64,000 bases of DNA from Stenotrophomonas indicatrix (GCF_002750975.1 NZ_PEJS01000001.1:682001-746000), one strand, 5' to 3'; counted from the first letter of the stretch, positions 1 through 8,725 are shown. The notes: a model not told the origin generated them from the sequence alone. Made by a program: numbers and translations.

Positions 1-1
1 G

Positions 2-1291
2 GACGTGGTGTTCGTGGTGGTCGGTCGCAACAACGCCGGTACCGGCCAGAATGCGGGGCAGGGCTTCCTGGCACTCAAGCCCTGGGACGAGCGCAAGGGC
101 GACAACACCGCAGCGGCGATCATCGCGCGCGCCAATGCCTATTTCCGCAAGCTGCCCGATGCCAAGGTCAACGTGCTGGCGCCGCCGGCAGTGCGCGGCC
201 TGGGGCAGTCCAGCGGTTTCGAGCTGTGGCTGCAGGACACCAGCGCGGCCGGACGCGTGGCGTTGCAGGCCGCGCAGGAGCAGGTGGTGCGCGCGGCCGG
301 CGAAGACGACGGGCTGACCTCCGTGCGATTGAACGGGCTGGGCGACAAGGCCGAGCTGCGGCTGGACATCGACCACGCCCAGGCCAGCGCGCTGGGCCTG
401 GCACAGGCCGACATCAATTCCACGCTGTCTGCCGCCTGGGGTGGCAGCTACATCAATGATTTCCTGGATCGCGGCCGGGTCAAGCGTGTCTACATGCAGG
501 GCGACCAGCCTTACCGCAGCGTGCCCGACGACATCGGCCAGTGGTACGTGCGCGGTGGCAACGGTCAGATGGCCTCGTTCGCCAGCTTTGCCAGCAGCCA
601 CTGGGCGCGTGGGCCGCAGCTGCAGCAGCGTTTCAACGGCCTGCCGGCGATGCAGATCCAGGGCAGCGCGGCGGAAGGGCGCAGCTCGGGTGAAGCGATG
701 CAGCGCATGCAGGCGCTGGTGGCCGATCAACCCGGGTTCGATCTGCAATGGAGCGGGCTGTCCTATCAGGAACAACTGGCCAGCAACCAGACGCTGTACC
801 TTTACGCCGCTTCGATTGCCTTCATCTTCCTGTGCCTGGCCGCGCTCTACGAGAGCTGGACGGTGCCGGTAGCGGTGGTGCTGGTGATTCCGCTGGGCGT
901 GATCGGTACGGTGCTGGCGACCACGGCTGCGGGCTTCGTCAATGACATCTACTTCCAGGTGGGATTGCTGACCACGATTGGATTGTCGGCAAAGAACGCG
1001 ATCCTGATCGTGGAGTTCGCCGAAGCACGCTACCGCGCCGGCAGTTCAGCGGTGGAAGCGGCACTTCAGGGCGCGCGCCTGCGCCTGCGGCCAATCGTGA
1101 TGACCTCGCTGGCCTTCGTGGCAGGCGTCATCCCGCTGGCGTTGGCCACCGGCGCCGGCGCGGTCAGCCGGCGTGAAATCGGCATGAGCGTGATCGGCGG
1201 CATGCTCTCCGGAACGGTGCTGGCGGTGGTGCTGGTGCCGCTGTTCTTCGTGCTGGTACGGCGGGTGGGCAGGGCGCGGCCGGTGCACTGA
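2..1291 (+). CDS. RND multidrug efflux permease, C-terminal part (5' end outside window)
   Basis: Inner-membrane proton-driven pump of the HAE-1 RND family, working with a periplasmic adaptor and an outer-membrane channel. The frame is open at the left edge, so only about 430 C-terminal residues of a protein usually near 1040 residues are present. The remnant begins in a periplasmic porter/docking segment containing GTGQNAGQGF and KPWDER. It ends with the last membrane helices, including the typical LCLAALYESW and GLLTTIGLSAKNAILIVEFAE segments. S. maltophilia has several Sme pumps of this family; which one this is cannot be decided from the fragment, so no symbol is given. No gene for an outer-membrane channel follows. 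Confidence 0.93.
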   Translation, partial: DVVFVVVGRNNAGTGQNAGQGFLALKPWDERKGDNTAAAIIARANAYFRKLPDAKVNVLAPPAVRGLGQSSGFELWLQDTSAAGRVALQAAQEQVVRAAGEDDGLTSVRLNGLGDKAELRLDIDHAQASALGLAQADINSTLSAAWGGSYINDFLDRGRVKRVYMQGDQPYRSVPDDIGQWYVRGGNGQMASFASFASSHWARGPQLQQRFNGLPAMQIQGSAAEGRSSGEAMQRMQALVADQPGFDLQWSGLSYQEQLASNQTLYLYAASIAFIFLCLAALYESWTVPVAVVLVIPLGVIGTVLATTAAGFVNDIYFQVGLLTTIGLSAKNAILIVEFAEARYRAGSSAVEAALQGARLRLRPIVMTSLAFVAGVIPLALATGAGAVSRREIGMSVIGGMLSGTVLAVVLVPLFFVLVRRVGRARPVH

Positions 1292-1393
1292 GGGCAGGGG
1301 CGTCGGCTGTCACCTTCCTGCCGCAACGCCATCACCCGGTCTTGGCCCGGGCATCGGTAGGGTTGATCGTCCCCGTCCCCACGGAGACCTGCC

Positions 1394-1570
1394 ATGTGGT
1401 TGCTTGACCGACTCTGGCCCTCACGCCCTGCGCTGCCCGCCGCGACGCTGCCGCCTGCAGCGGACCTGCCCGCGCGTCGAACGCCGTTGAAGCGTCCGTT
1501 GCGCGTCGGCCGGGCCAGCATGGCCCCGTGGCAGAAGGTCGCGCCGCCGCCCCGGCGCAGCCGCCACTAA
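1394..1570 (+). CDS. small basic hypothetical protein (58 aa)
   Basis: Short ATG reading frame, preceded by a GGAG motif seven bases upstream. It encodes a proline- and arginine-rich product (starts MWLLDRLWPSRP, ends PPPRRSRH) with no recognisable domain and no clear membrane helix. Its stop codon overlaps the stop of the convergent GFA-family gene by a few bases. The start context is good, but composition alone could yield such a frame in GC-rich DNA, so the call is tentative. Confidence 0.4.
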   Translation: MWLLDRLWPSRPALPAATLPPAADLPARRTPLKRPLRVGRASMAPWQKVAPPPRRSRH

Positions 1571-1971
1571 CCGGTGCGGTCGGCGGGGTGGTTCACCCCG
1601 TCATTGACCGGAATCGTTCCCAGCGCGAACGGATCGATGCCTTCCAGGCAGGCCACGTTGTAGCCGTACTGGTCCGGGTTGGAGCGGCGGCGGTGGTGCG
1701 TGTAGATGCCACAGACGTCGCAGAAGTAGTGCTCGGCCACGTGGGTGTTGAACTGGTACAGGCGCAGATGGGCCTGGCCACGCACGATATGCAGCCCGTC
1801 TTCGGCCACGCTGGCGGCGATGGCGCCGCGGCGCCGGCACATCGAACAGTCGCAGCGGCGCGGGTCGACGATGCCCTCGGGCAGGTCCAGCAGCAGCTCG
1901 ACGGTGCCGCAATGACAGCTGGCCCGGTGCTGCGCCTGCACGGCGACGCCGGCCACGGTGGTAATGCCCAT
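1567..1971 (-). CDS. GFA-family (Mss4-like fold) zinc protein
   Basis: A 134-residue protein of the glutathione-dependent formaldehyde-activating (GFA) family. The zinc-ligand cysteines are visible: SCHCGT near residues 18-23 (C19, C21), CDCSMC (C40, C42, C45) and CDVC (C84, C87), followed by the family-typical GIYTHHRRRSNP. Members bind zinc in a CENP-V/Mss4 fold; few have a proven glutathione-formaldehyde activity, so the substrate here is unknown. The gene is monocistronic and convergent with the small upstream frame. Confidence 0.87.
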   Translation of the reverse strand: MGITTVAGVAVQAQHRASCHCGTVELLLDLPEGIVDPRRCDCSMCRRRGAIAASVAEDGLHIVRGQAHLRLYQFNTHVAEHYFCDVCGIYTHHRRRSNPDQYGYNVACLEGIDPFALGTIPVNDGVNHPADRTG

Positions 1972-2120
1972 CCTCGCTCCCTGTATACCCTTGGTGGACG
2001 CCAGTATGCGCCCGCCGGCGCCAGCCTGAACCGTCGTAGATGTCGCCGTGAGGCGGCTTGTGGCTAACTATGCCGCCCCGGGACCCCGACAGGATGCCAG
2101 TGAAAGCCGCAGGACGATGG

Positions 2121-3113
2121 ATGACAGGATGTGTGATGGTGCTGCTGGCGCTGTGGGTGGCCGGTCTGCTGACCTACCAGATGCCCGGGCCAGGCTGGCT
2201 GGGCGTGACCGCGGCGATGCTGTGGCTGCTGGCCGCCGCCTGGGCGGCCTGGCAGGTGGCGCGCGGCCGTGGCACGCGCCGGCTGTGGGCGGCCTTTGCC
2301 GGCGCTCTGGCGCTGGCGGGGCTGTGGTGGCTGCTGCTGGCCCCGCGCCAGGACCGCGACTGGGCCGATGACGTGGCGCAGCGCCTGCACGTGGAATCCT
2401 TCGATGGCCGCCACGTGGTGCTGGACAACGTGCGCGATTTCACCTGGCGCACCGAGACCGACTACGACGCGCGCTGGGTGCGCCGCAGCTACGACCTGGA
2501 CCAGCTGCGTTCGGCCGACCTGGTGCTGTCGTACTGGATGGGCCCGGCGATCGCCCACACCCTGGTCTCGTTCGGATTCGAGGACGGGCGCCACCTGGTG
2601 TTCTCGCTGGAAATCCGCAAGGAGCGTGGTGAATCGTTCTCGGCACTGGGCGGCTTCTTCCGCAAGTTCGAGATGACGCTGGTCGCGTCCGAAGAAACCG
2701 ACATCATCCGCACCCGCACCAACGCGCGCGGCGAGGATGTCTACCTGTACCGCTTGCACGGCATGGACCGCAACCAGCTCAAGACCCTGTTTGCTGCCTA
2801 CATCGACCAGGCACGCCAGCTTGATGCCACGCCCGGCTTCTACAACACGCTGACCAGCAACTGCACCACGATTGTCTTCGACCTGGCGCGGCATATCGCC
2901 CCGCGCCTGCCGCTGGACTACCGGTTGCTGGCCTCGGGCTACCTGGCCGAGTACGCGCAGGAGGTGGGGGCGCTCACGCCTGGCGTACCGTACGCCGAAC
3001 TGCATGCCAAGGGCCGCATCACCGAGCGCGCGCTGAAGATGGCACCCGACGATGATTTCTCCACCGTGATCCGCCAGGGCATCCCTGGCACCGAGCAGGA
3101 CCCGCAGCAATGA
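2121..3113 (+). CDS. DUF4105 (Lnb N-terminal periplasmic domain) membrane protein
   Basis: About 330 residues. Three hydrophobic segments lie in the first 90 residues, followed by a periplasmic DUF4105 domain with SYWMGPAIAHTLVSFGF, LEIRKERGESFSALGGFFRKFE, YLYRLHGM and the conserved FYNTLTSNCTT. That last motif has a cysteine typical of the papain-like active-site region of this family. Upstream in-frame starts exist at 2058, 2070 and 2094; 2121 was chosen because CAGGA sits at ribosome-binding distance. The stop overlaps the next gene's start (ATGA), so the two are translationally coupled. The biochemical role is unknown; a peptidase or amidase activity is only an inference from the fold. 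Confidence 0.85.
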   Translation: MTGCVMVLLALWVAGLLTYQMPGPGWLGVTAAMLWLLAAAWAAWQVARGRGTRRLWAAFAGALALAGLWWLLLAPRQDRDWADDVAQRLHVESFDGRHVVLDNVRDFTWRTETDYDARWVRRSYDLDQLRSADLVLSYWMGPAIAHTLVSFGFEDGRHLVFSLEIRKERGESFSALGGFFRKFEMTLVASEETDIIRTRTNARGEDVYLYRLHGMDRNQLKTLFAAYIDQARQLDATPGFYNTLTSNCTTIVFDLARHIAPRLPLDYRLLASGYLAEYAQEVGALTPGVPYAELHAKGRITERALKMAPDDDFSTVIRQGIPGTEQDPQQ

Positions 3114-5152
3114 CCCCGATGATCCTGTTCCGCTGGCAGCGCGTGCTGCCGGCGTTGTTGGCTGCTTTCCTGCTGCTGGGCGGCAGCGGCTGCGCGATGG
3201 TCACCGTCAAGCAGGTGGCGTCCAGCGATTACCTGGTCAACAAGCGCGCCGATGTGCTCAACACCGGCAAGCTCAGCCCCGCCTCGCGCGAGACACTGAG
3301 TGCGGCCGGGCTGGACGAATCACAGTGCGAGAAGGACTTCCTGGTCTGCCGCAGCACGCTGTTGATGACCGATGACCTCAACGTCGAGCAGCGGTTGTCG
3401 ACGCTGTCCGAGCTGTGGGTGAAGGCCGCTCTGGCATTGACGCCGAAGAAGCAGGCGGCCAACGAACCGCCGATGAGCGATGCAGCGCTGGATGCATGGC
3501 TGGAGGCGGCGCGCTATGGCTATGCCTATCTGTTCTACAGCGGGCGCTCGCCCTCCGATCGCGCGTTCGAGGATCGGCAGACGCAGGTACGCGATTACTA
3601 CAACTATGCTGCCGAGAAGGCCGCCGTGGTGTTGTTCGCGCGTGCCCGTGCCGCAGCATTGGCCGGCGAGGACTACACCAAGCCGGTGTCGGCGGGCAGC
3701 TGGACGCTGGCTTCCGATTTCCAGCGCCTTTCATTGAAGAGCATCCCCAAGCAGCTGGTGCCGGCCGGTACCGTCAGCTTCGTCGGCATGCGCAGCACCT
3801 ATCGCCGCGATGGTTTCGGCGCCGAGCTGGTGATGGTGATGGACCCGCCGAAGCTGGTGGTGCCTGCCGTCGCCGCGGAAGGGGCCAAGGCCGAAACGGC
3901 ACAGGCGCAGGCCACCAAGGACGAGCAGGAGGAGGGCGTCCGCCGCGGACGCCGCCACCAGCACGATGATTCGGTGCCCGAGTACAGCGAGATGTCCTCG
4001 ATCAACGTCACGGCATTGCTGCGTTTTGAAGGCAACACGCTGGAAGACGTGATGCGCACCCGCCAGGTGCTGCTGGATGGCTATTCGCCCGAGGCCACCG
4101 AGCGCATCACCCTGCATGGCGAAGAGGTGCCGCTGGCGGGCAACTTCACCGCCGCCTACGGTCTGTGGCTGGCGCAGAGCGGGTTCGCCACGCAGTCGCT
4201 GCGTACCTTGTTCGGCATGAGCGAGGGCATCGGCGAGCCGCACATCTACCTGATGCAGCCATGGGATCCGAACCGCCGCATCATCTTCATGCTGCATGGC
4301 CTGGGCAGCAGCCCGGAAGCGTGGGTGAACCTGGCCAACGAGATCATGGGTGACCCCGAACTGCGCCAGCAGTTCCAGGTGTGGCAGGTGTACTACCCGA
4401 CCAATGCGCCGATCGCGCTGAACCGCTACGAGATCGCCAACGCATTCAACGACACGTTGCAGCACTTCGACCCCAACGGCAGCACGCGCGCCTCGAAGGA
4501 CATGGTCTACATCGGCCACAGCATGGGTGGCGTGCTGGCGCGCCTGCTGGTCAGCGATTCCGGCGATGTGCTGTGGAATGATCTGCTCGCCAACTACAAC
4601 CTGAAGGGCGAACGCCTGAAGCGGGTGCAGTCCAAGCTGGGTCCGTTGCTGCACTTCAAGGCCGAACCGAACGTGGAGCGTGCGATCTTCATCGCCGCCC
4701 CGCACCAGGGCACGGACATCGCCGGCAACAAGGTGGGCCGCCTGATCGGCCGCCTGGTGCGCCTGCCGCTGACCATCCTCGGCAAGTTCGAGGATGTGTT
4801 CCTGGCACTGGCACAGGCCGAGCAGCAGGCGGATGGCACGGCCAAGCCGAAGATTCCCAACAGCATCGACAACCTCAAGGCCAGCGACCCGTTCGTGAAA
4901 GCCGCTGCGCAGCTGCCGATCACGCCGGGCCTGAAGTACCACTCCATCATCGCCCAGCGCAAACCGGAACTGCCGGTGGAGAAATCCGACGATGGGCTGG
5001 TGCCGTACTGGAGCTCGCACCTGCCGGGCGCGTTGTCGGAGAAGGTGATCATCTCCGGCCACAGCGTGCAGGAGACGCCGCAGGCGGTGCTGGAAGTGCG
5101 CCGCATCCTGCACCAGGACATCGATGAAGTGGGTACGGTGGCGAGGCCGTAA
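3110..5152 (+). CDS. putative secreted/lipoprotein alpha/beta hydrolase (lipase-like)
   Basis: A 680-residue protein with an N-terminal signal segment ending at a possible lipidation cysteine (C28, GGSGC; an imperfect lipobox). A long N-terminal region of unknown fold, including an acidic/basic linker around residues 260-290, precedes an alpha/beta-hydrolase domain. Visible elements are the oxyanion segment MLHGLGSSPEAW, the nucleophile elbow YIGHSMGG (Ser near 471) and a C-terminal GHS histidine near 651. The gene overlaps the DUF4105 gene by four bases, so the two probably act together in the envelope. Substrate unknown; lipase, esterase or phospholipase are possible. Confidence 0.82.
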   Translation: MTPMILFRWQRVLPALLAAFLLLGGSGCAMVTVKQVASSDYLVNKRADVLNTGKLSPASRETLSAAGLDESQCEKDFLVCRSTLLMTDDLNVEQRLSTLSELWVKAALALTPKKQAANEPPMSDAALDAWLEAARYGYAYLFYSGRSPSDRAFEDRQTQVRDYYNYAAEKAAVVLFARARAAALAGEDYTKPVSAGSWTLASDFQRLSLKSIPKQLVPAGTVSFVGMRSTYRRDGFGAELVMVMDPPKLVVPAVAAEGAKAETAQAQATKDEQEEGVRRGRRHQHDDSVPEYSEMSSINVTALLRFEGNTLEDVMRTRQVLLDGYSPEATERITLHGEEVPLAGNFTAAYGLWLAQSGFATQSLRTLFGMSEGIGEPHIYLMQPWDPNRRIIFMLHGLGSSPEAWVNLANEIMGDPELRQQFQVWQVYYPTNAPIALNRYEIANAFNDTLQHFDPNGSTRASKDMVYIGHSMGGVLARLLVSDSGDVLWNDLLANYNLKGERLKRVQSKLGPLLHFKAEPNVERAIFIAAPHQGTDIAGNKVGRLIGRLVRLPLTILGKFEDVFLALAQAEQQADGTAKPKIPNSIDNLKASDPFVKAAAQLPITPGLKYHSIIAQRKPELPVEKSDDGLVPYWSSHLPGALSEKVIISGHSVQETPQAVLEVRRILHQDIDEVGTVARP

Positions 5153-5172
5153 CGGGATGCTCTCCGGGGCGT

Positions 5173-6534
5173 CTACACGCGACGTGCGATCACCGTGGCG
5201 AACACCGCCAGGCCCAGGGTGATGGCCAGGCACAGGATGTAGCCGGTATGCGGGGCGCTTTCCACGAACAGTGCGAACAGCGCGCCGGATACCGCCAGTG
5301 CGGTGGTCACCGACAGTGCTTCGCTCAACTGCAGGGCCGAGGTGTTCGCACCCTGTTCGTGTGGTGGTGACAGTGACAGCGTCAGCACCGACAGGCTGGC
5401 GTAGATCATGCCCATGCCGAAGCCGGTCAGCGTCCAGCCGACCAGGGCGACCGGCAGTGGCACCGCAGTGAACAGCACCGCCAGCGTCGCGGCGATGCCC
5501 ACGGTCATCAGCGGTGTGCCCACGCGCAGCAGTTGCTGCCGCGACCAGCCGCGCTGCTGGTGACCCTGCAGCCACGAGCCGGTGAACCAGCCCAGCGCGC
5601 CCAGGCTCAGCACTGCACCGGCCCAGCTGGGTGACAGCCCACGCTCGCGCTGCAGCAGCAGGGGCAGGTAGGCCTCGCAGGCGAAGAACGCGGCAGCGGC
5701 CACACCACGCAATGCGATCACACTGGGCAGGCCACGGCGCAGGCGCAGGGTGCCGGCGGGCAACAGGCGATGCACGCAGAACAGCAGCGCCAGCATCGCC
5801 ACGCCGATGCACAGCAGTGCAGGTACGCCCTGTTGTTGCCCGCCCAGATACAGCAGCAGGGCAGCCAGGGAGGCGCCGCTGGCCCAGCGCACGATGTTGC
5901 CGCGGCCATCATCGGCAACATCCGTGGCTGCAGCCTGCATGCGCGCCAGTGCCGGTCGCAGCAGCAGGCCGGCCGGTATCGCCAGCAGCGGCACCGCCAG
6001 GAACACCCAGCGCCAGCCAAGATGCTGCACGATCACACCGCTCAGCGCCGGGCCGATCATCGACGGCACCACCCAACCGGCAGAGAACGCGGCGAAGACC
6101 TTCGGCCGCAGATGCTCGGGATAGGTCCGCCCGACCATCACATACAGCGACACCGAAATGGCGCCTGCGCCCAGGCCCTGCAGCAGGCGTCCGGCCACCA
6201 GCATGCCCATGCGCAGGGCGAAGCCCGCCAGCAGCAGGCCCAGCACGAAGCAGGCCAGGCCCCACCATAGCGGGCGTGCGGGGCCGTGGCGGTCGGCCCA
6301 GCGGCCGGCCAGGGTCATGCCGATCACGCTGGTGGCCAAGGTGCCGCCGAAGGCCAACGCATACAACCGCAGGCCGTCCAGGGCCTCGGCCACGGTCGGC
6401 ATTGCTGCGGCCACCGCCAGTGCCTCGAAGGCATGCAGGGAGACCAGGGCGACCATGCCCAGGGTGGTGGCGCGGTAGCGCGCGGACAGGATGGAGGAAT
6501 CGACCGGATCGGCCGTGGCAGCGGGGGAGGGCAT
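5173..6534 (-). CDS. mfsA: MFS efflux transporter, MfsA type
   Basis: A 453-residue major facilitator with about 12-14 hydrophobic helices. It has the MFS loop motif GRWADRHGPARP after the second helix and GRLLQGLGAGAISVSLYVMVG (motif C-like). It is transcribed away from soxR, and a SoxR box lies between them. In S. maltophilia a SoxR-controlled MFS pump next to soxR has been described as MfsA (paraquat/redox-cycler resistance); the arrangement here matches, so the symbol rests on context plus family. The neighbourhood supports induction by redox-active compounds. Confidence 0.85.
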   Translation of the reverse strand: MPSPAATADPVDSSILSARYRATTLGMVALVSLHAFEALAVAAAMPTVAEALDGLRLYALAFGGTLATSVIGMTLAGRWADRHGPARPLWWGLACFVLGLLLAGFALRMGMLVAGRLLQGLGAGAISVSLYVMVGRTYPEHLRPKVFAAFSAGWVVPSMIGPALSGVIVQHLGWRWVFLAVPLLAIPAGLLLRPALARMQAAATDVADDGRGNIVRWASGASLAALLLYLGGQQQGVPALLCIGVAMLALLFCVHRLLPAGTLRLRRGLPSVIALRGVAAAAFFACEAYLPLLLQRERGLSPSWAGAVLSLGALGWFTGSWLQGHQQRGWSRQQLLRVGTPLMTVGIAATLAVLFTAVPLPVALVGWTLTGFGMGMIYASLSVLTLSLSPPHEQGANTSALQLSEALSVTTALAVSGALFALFVESAPHTGYILCLAITLGLAVFATVIARRV

Positions 6535-6588
6535 CGGGTTCCTGCGGGGGCGGACGGGCCGCGCTTGTCATCTGGCGGCGATGGTAGC

Positions 6589-6619
6589 AGCATGCCACCT
6601 CAACCAAAGTTGAGGTCAA
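6589..6619 (-). promoter_or_regulatory. SoxR box within a MerR-type promoter of mfsA
   Basis: The 18-bp palindrome CCTCAACCAAAGTTGAGG at 6598-6615 matches the classical SoxR-binding box (CCTCAA...TTGAGG). Read leftward toward mfsA, it lies between a TTGACC -35 (6614-6619) and a CATGCT -10-like hexamer (6589-6594). The spacer is 19 bp, the overlong spacing typical of MerR-family-activated promoters. The box ends seven bases before the soxR start codon, so binding could also repress soxR. The -10 assignment is an inference; the palindrome is directly visible. Confidence 0.85.
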
Positions 6620-6622
6620 TCG

Positions 6623-7057
6623 ATGCTGGCACAGGACATGAGCGTCGGCGATGTCGCCCGTCGCAGCGGCGTGGCCGTCTCTGCGCTGCATTTCTACGAG
6701 CGCAAGGGATTGATCAGCAGCCTGCGCACGTCGGGTAACCAGCGCCGCTACGCCCGCGACGTGCTGCGCCGGCTGGCGGTGATCCGCGTGGCGCAACGCG
6801 TGGGCATGCCGCTGGAAGCGGTGGCACGTGCGTTCGAGAGCCTGCCGCAGGGGCGGGCGCCGACCAAGGCCGACTGGGCCAAGCTGTCGGCACGCTGGCA
6901 GGTGGAGCTGGAGGAACGCATCCACATGCTGCAGCTGCTGCGCGACGAGCTGACCGGCTGCATCGGCTGCGGTTGCCTGTCACTGAAGCGTTGCCGCCTG
7001 GCCAACCCGGATGACGTGCTCGGCGAGCGCGGCGACGGCCCGATGCGCTGGGGCTGA
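6623..7057 (+). CDS. soxR: redox-sensitive transcriptional activator SoxR
   Basis: A 144-residue MerR-family regulator. The N-terminal winged helix ([25 protein letters not shown]) is followed by the dimerisation helix and the [2Fe-2S] cluster motif C113-x2-C116-x-C118-x5-C124 ([14 protein letters not shown]), diagnostic of SoxR. Oxidation or nitrosylation of the cluster switches target promoters on. The gene is divergent from mfsA with the SoxR box between them. An alternative ATG at 6638 (MSVGDVA) is possible; 6623 gives the fuller N-terminus. Confidence 0.95.
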   Translation: MLAQDMSVGDVARRSGVAVSALHFYERKGLISSLRTSGNQRRYARDVLRRLAVIRVAQRVGMPLEAVARAFESLPQGRAPTKADWAKLSARWQVELEERIHMLQLLRDELTGCIGCGCLSLKRCRLANPDDVLGERGDGPMRWG

Positions 7058-7064
7058 CCGTGCT

Positions 7065-7089
7065 GGTGGGTGCCGACCCTGGTCGGCAC
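7065..7089. repeat. REP-like palindrome (GGTGGGTGCCGACC type)
   Basis: GGTGGGTG followed by the inverted pair TGCCGACC/GGTCGGCA. It lies between the convergent soxR and SDR genes. The same motif, with base variants in the stem, recurs at 8693, 15605, 21602, 45960, 46190 and 58817. Confidence 0.8.
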
Positions 7090-7094
7090 GCTCG

Positions 7095-7697
7095 TTACCA
7101 GACGGTGATGGTTTCGCCGCTCTGGATGCCTTCCACCGCGCGCTGGAAGGCCAGCGCCGCGCGCTGTGCGGTCACCGCTTCAAAGCCGGGGAAGTAGGGG
7201 CCGTAGGCTTCCATCGATTCCACCAGCACGTTCGGGCTGACCACGTTGATGCGCAGCCCGCGCGGCAGCAGTTCCAGCGCCGCCGCCCGCACGAAACCTT
7301 CCAGCGCATGGTTGACGGCGGTGGCGTTGGCGCCATCGCGGATCGGCTGCGCGCTGACGATGCCGCTGGTCAGGGTGATCGAGCCGCCAGCATTGAGATG
7401 GTGCTGCGCGGCCAGTGCAAGACGCACCTGGCCGAGCAGCTTGTCCTGCAGGCCGACGTTGAACTGTTCGGGTGTCATCTGCTGTAACGGGCCGAAATGC
7501 AGCTTGCCGGTGGTGGAGATCACCGCATCGACCGGGCCGGTCTGCGCGAACAGCTCGCGCACGCTGGCGTCGTCGGTGAGGTCCACGCGCAGGCTGCCGC
7601 TGTGGCGCCCGGCAGCGAGGATGTCGTGCTGCTGGCCCAGGTGGCGGGCGACCGCCTGGCCGAGGGTGCCGCTGGCACCGACGAGAAGAATCTTCAT
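7095..7697 (-). CDS. short-chain dehydrogenase/reductase
   Basis: A 200-residue SDR protein with an N-terminal nucleotide-binding glycine motif (VGASGTLGQAVARHL), the acidic segment VDLTDD and a central ISTTGKL strand. The usual YxxxK catalytic motif is replaced here by the segment around NATAVNHALEGFVRAA, as in several short atypical SDRs. The start has a good Shine-Dalgarno (AAGGAG). The gene is divergent from the LysR gene across about 98 bp, suggesting local LysR control. Substrate unknown. Confidence 0.85.
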   Translation of the reverse strand: MKILLVGASGTLGQAVARHLGQQHDILAAGRHSGSLRVDLTDDASVRELFAQTGPVDAVISTTGKLHFGPLQQMTPEQFNVGLQDKLLGQVRLALAAQHHLNAGGSITLTSGIVSAQPIRDGANATAVNHALEGFVRAAALELLPRGLRINVVSPNVLVESMEAYGPYFPGFEAVTAQRAALAFQRAVEGIQSGETITVW

Positions 7698-7795
7698 GAC
7701 AGCTCCTTGCGAGAGGGGATGGACGCAGTCTGCGCTGTCGCCGGTTGGTTTGGTAAGCGGCGTATGATTCGCATATTCCTAACCATGGGTTTGCA

Positions 7796-8671
7796 ATGGA
7801 TACCTTGCGCTGCATGCAGGCCTTCGTCGCCGTGGCCGAGCACGGTAGTTTTTCCGCCGCCGCCAGCCACCTGCAGGTGTCGGCGGTGATGGTCGGCAAG
7901 TACATCCAGCAGCTGGAAGCGCACCTGGGCGCCGCGCTGCTGCAGCGGAATACCCGTCGCCAACGCCTGACCGAAGCCGGCACTGCCTACCTGGCCGGTT
8001 GCCGGCAGGTGCTGGAACAGGTGCAGCAGGCCGAGGCGGACGTGGCCGGGCTGCAGGTGCAGCCGCGCGGGCTGTTGCGGGTCAGTGCGCCGACCACCTG
8101 GGGCAGCTGCGTGCTGGCTCCCGTGTTGAGCGATCTGCTGCGGGCACAGCCGCTGCTGAACATCGAGCTGGACCTGAGCAATCGCCGCATCGACCTGATC
8201 GAGGATGGCTTCGATGCAGCCATCCGCGTCGGTCCGCTGCCGTCGCAGGAACTGGTGGCGCGGCCGCTGCCGCCGTATGCGATGAGTCTGTGTGCATCAC
8301 CGTCGTACCTGCGCCGCCGTGGTACGCCGCGCACGCCCGCCGATCTTGAAGGACATGATTGCCTGAGCCACCTGGCCTGGCGCGGCGGTCACGGTTGGCA
8401 GCTGGCCAATGGCGAACAGGTCGATTGGGAAGCGCGGTTGACCAGCAATGACGGTTACGCGCTCCGCGAAGCAGCCGTGGCGGGCGCAGGCCTGGTGCTG
8501 CAGCCGACCGCGCTGCTTGCCGGTGAAATCGCAGCGGGACGATTGAAGCCACTGCTGCGCGACTATCTGCCCGAGCCACGGCCGATGCACCTGATCTACC
8601 TGCCCGACCGTCGCCCCCGACCGCGGCTGCAGTGTTTCGTTGATTTCGTCATGGCCGGGCTGGGCACGTAG
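7796..8671 (+). CDS. LysR-family transcriptional regulator
   Basis: A 291-residue LysR protein. The N-terminal winged helix-turn-helix (MDTLRCMQAFVAVAEHGSFS... ...LEAHLGAALLQRNTRR) is followed by a substrate-binding-like effector domain. It is divergent from the SDR gene and is probably its regulator. Its TAG stop codon (8669-8671) is supplied by the GTAG tetranucleotide of a SMAG repeat that begins at 8668. Confidence 0.93.
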   Translation: MDTLRCMQAFVAVAEHGSFSAAASHLQVSAVMVGKYIQQLEAHLGAALLQRNTRRQRLTEAGTAYLAGCRQVLEQVQQAEADVAGLQVQPRGLLRVSAPTTWGSCVLAPVLSDLLRAQPLLNIELDLSNRRIDLIEDGFDAAIRVGPLPSQELVARPLPPYAMSLCASPSYLRRRGTPRTPADLEGHDCLSHLAWRGGHGWQLANGEQVDWEARLTSNDGYALREAAVAGAGLVLQPTALLAGEIAAGRLKPLLRDYLPEPRPMHLIYLPDRRPRPRLQCFVDFVMAGLGT

Positions 8672-8718
8672 ATCCACGCATGCGTGGATGGCGGTGGGTG
8701 CCGACCGTTGGTCGGCAC
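8668..8718. repeat. SMAG element plus GGTGGGTG-type REP
   Basis: 8668-8689 is a GTAG-tailed palindrome (GTAGATCCACG/CGTGGAT, one base shorter than most copies). 8693-8718 is the GGTGGGTG REP with a TGCCGACC/GGTCGGCA stem. Together they fill the gap between convergent lysR and proC and overlap the lysR stop codon. SMAG sequences are a known S. maltophilia REP family; assignment is by GTAG head and stem. Confidence 0.85.
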
Positions 8719-8725
8719 ACTTGTT

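Noticed and set aside
3731..5812. Long minus-strand open frame across the hydrolase and MFS genes
   Set aside because: Antisense to the hydrolase gene with Arg/His/Gln-rich composition typical of shadow frames.
7065..7089. REP hairpins as rho-independent terminators
   Set aside because: They lack a T-tract and recur as interspersed repeats in both orientations; they may stop transcription but are not classed as terminators.
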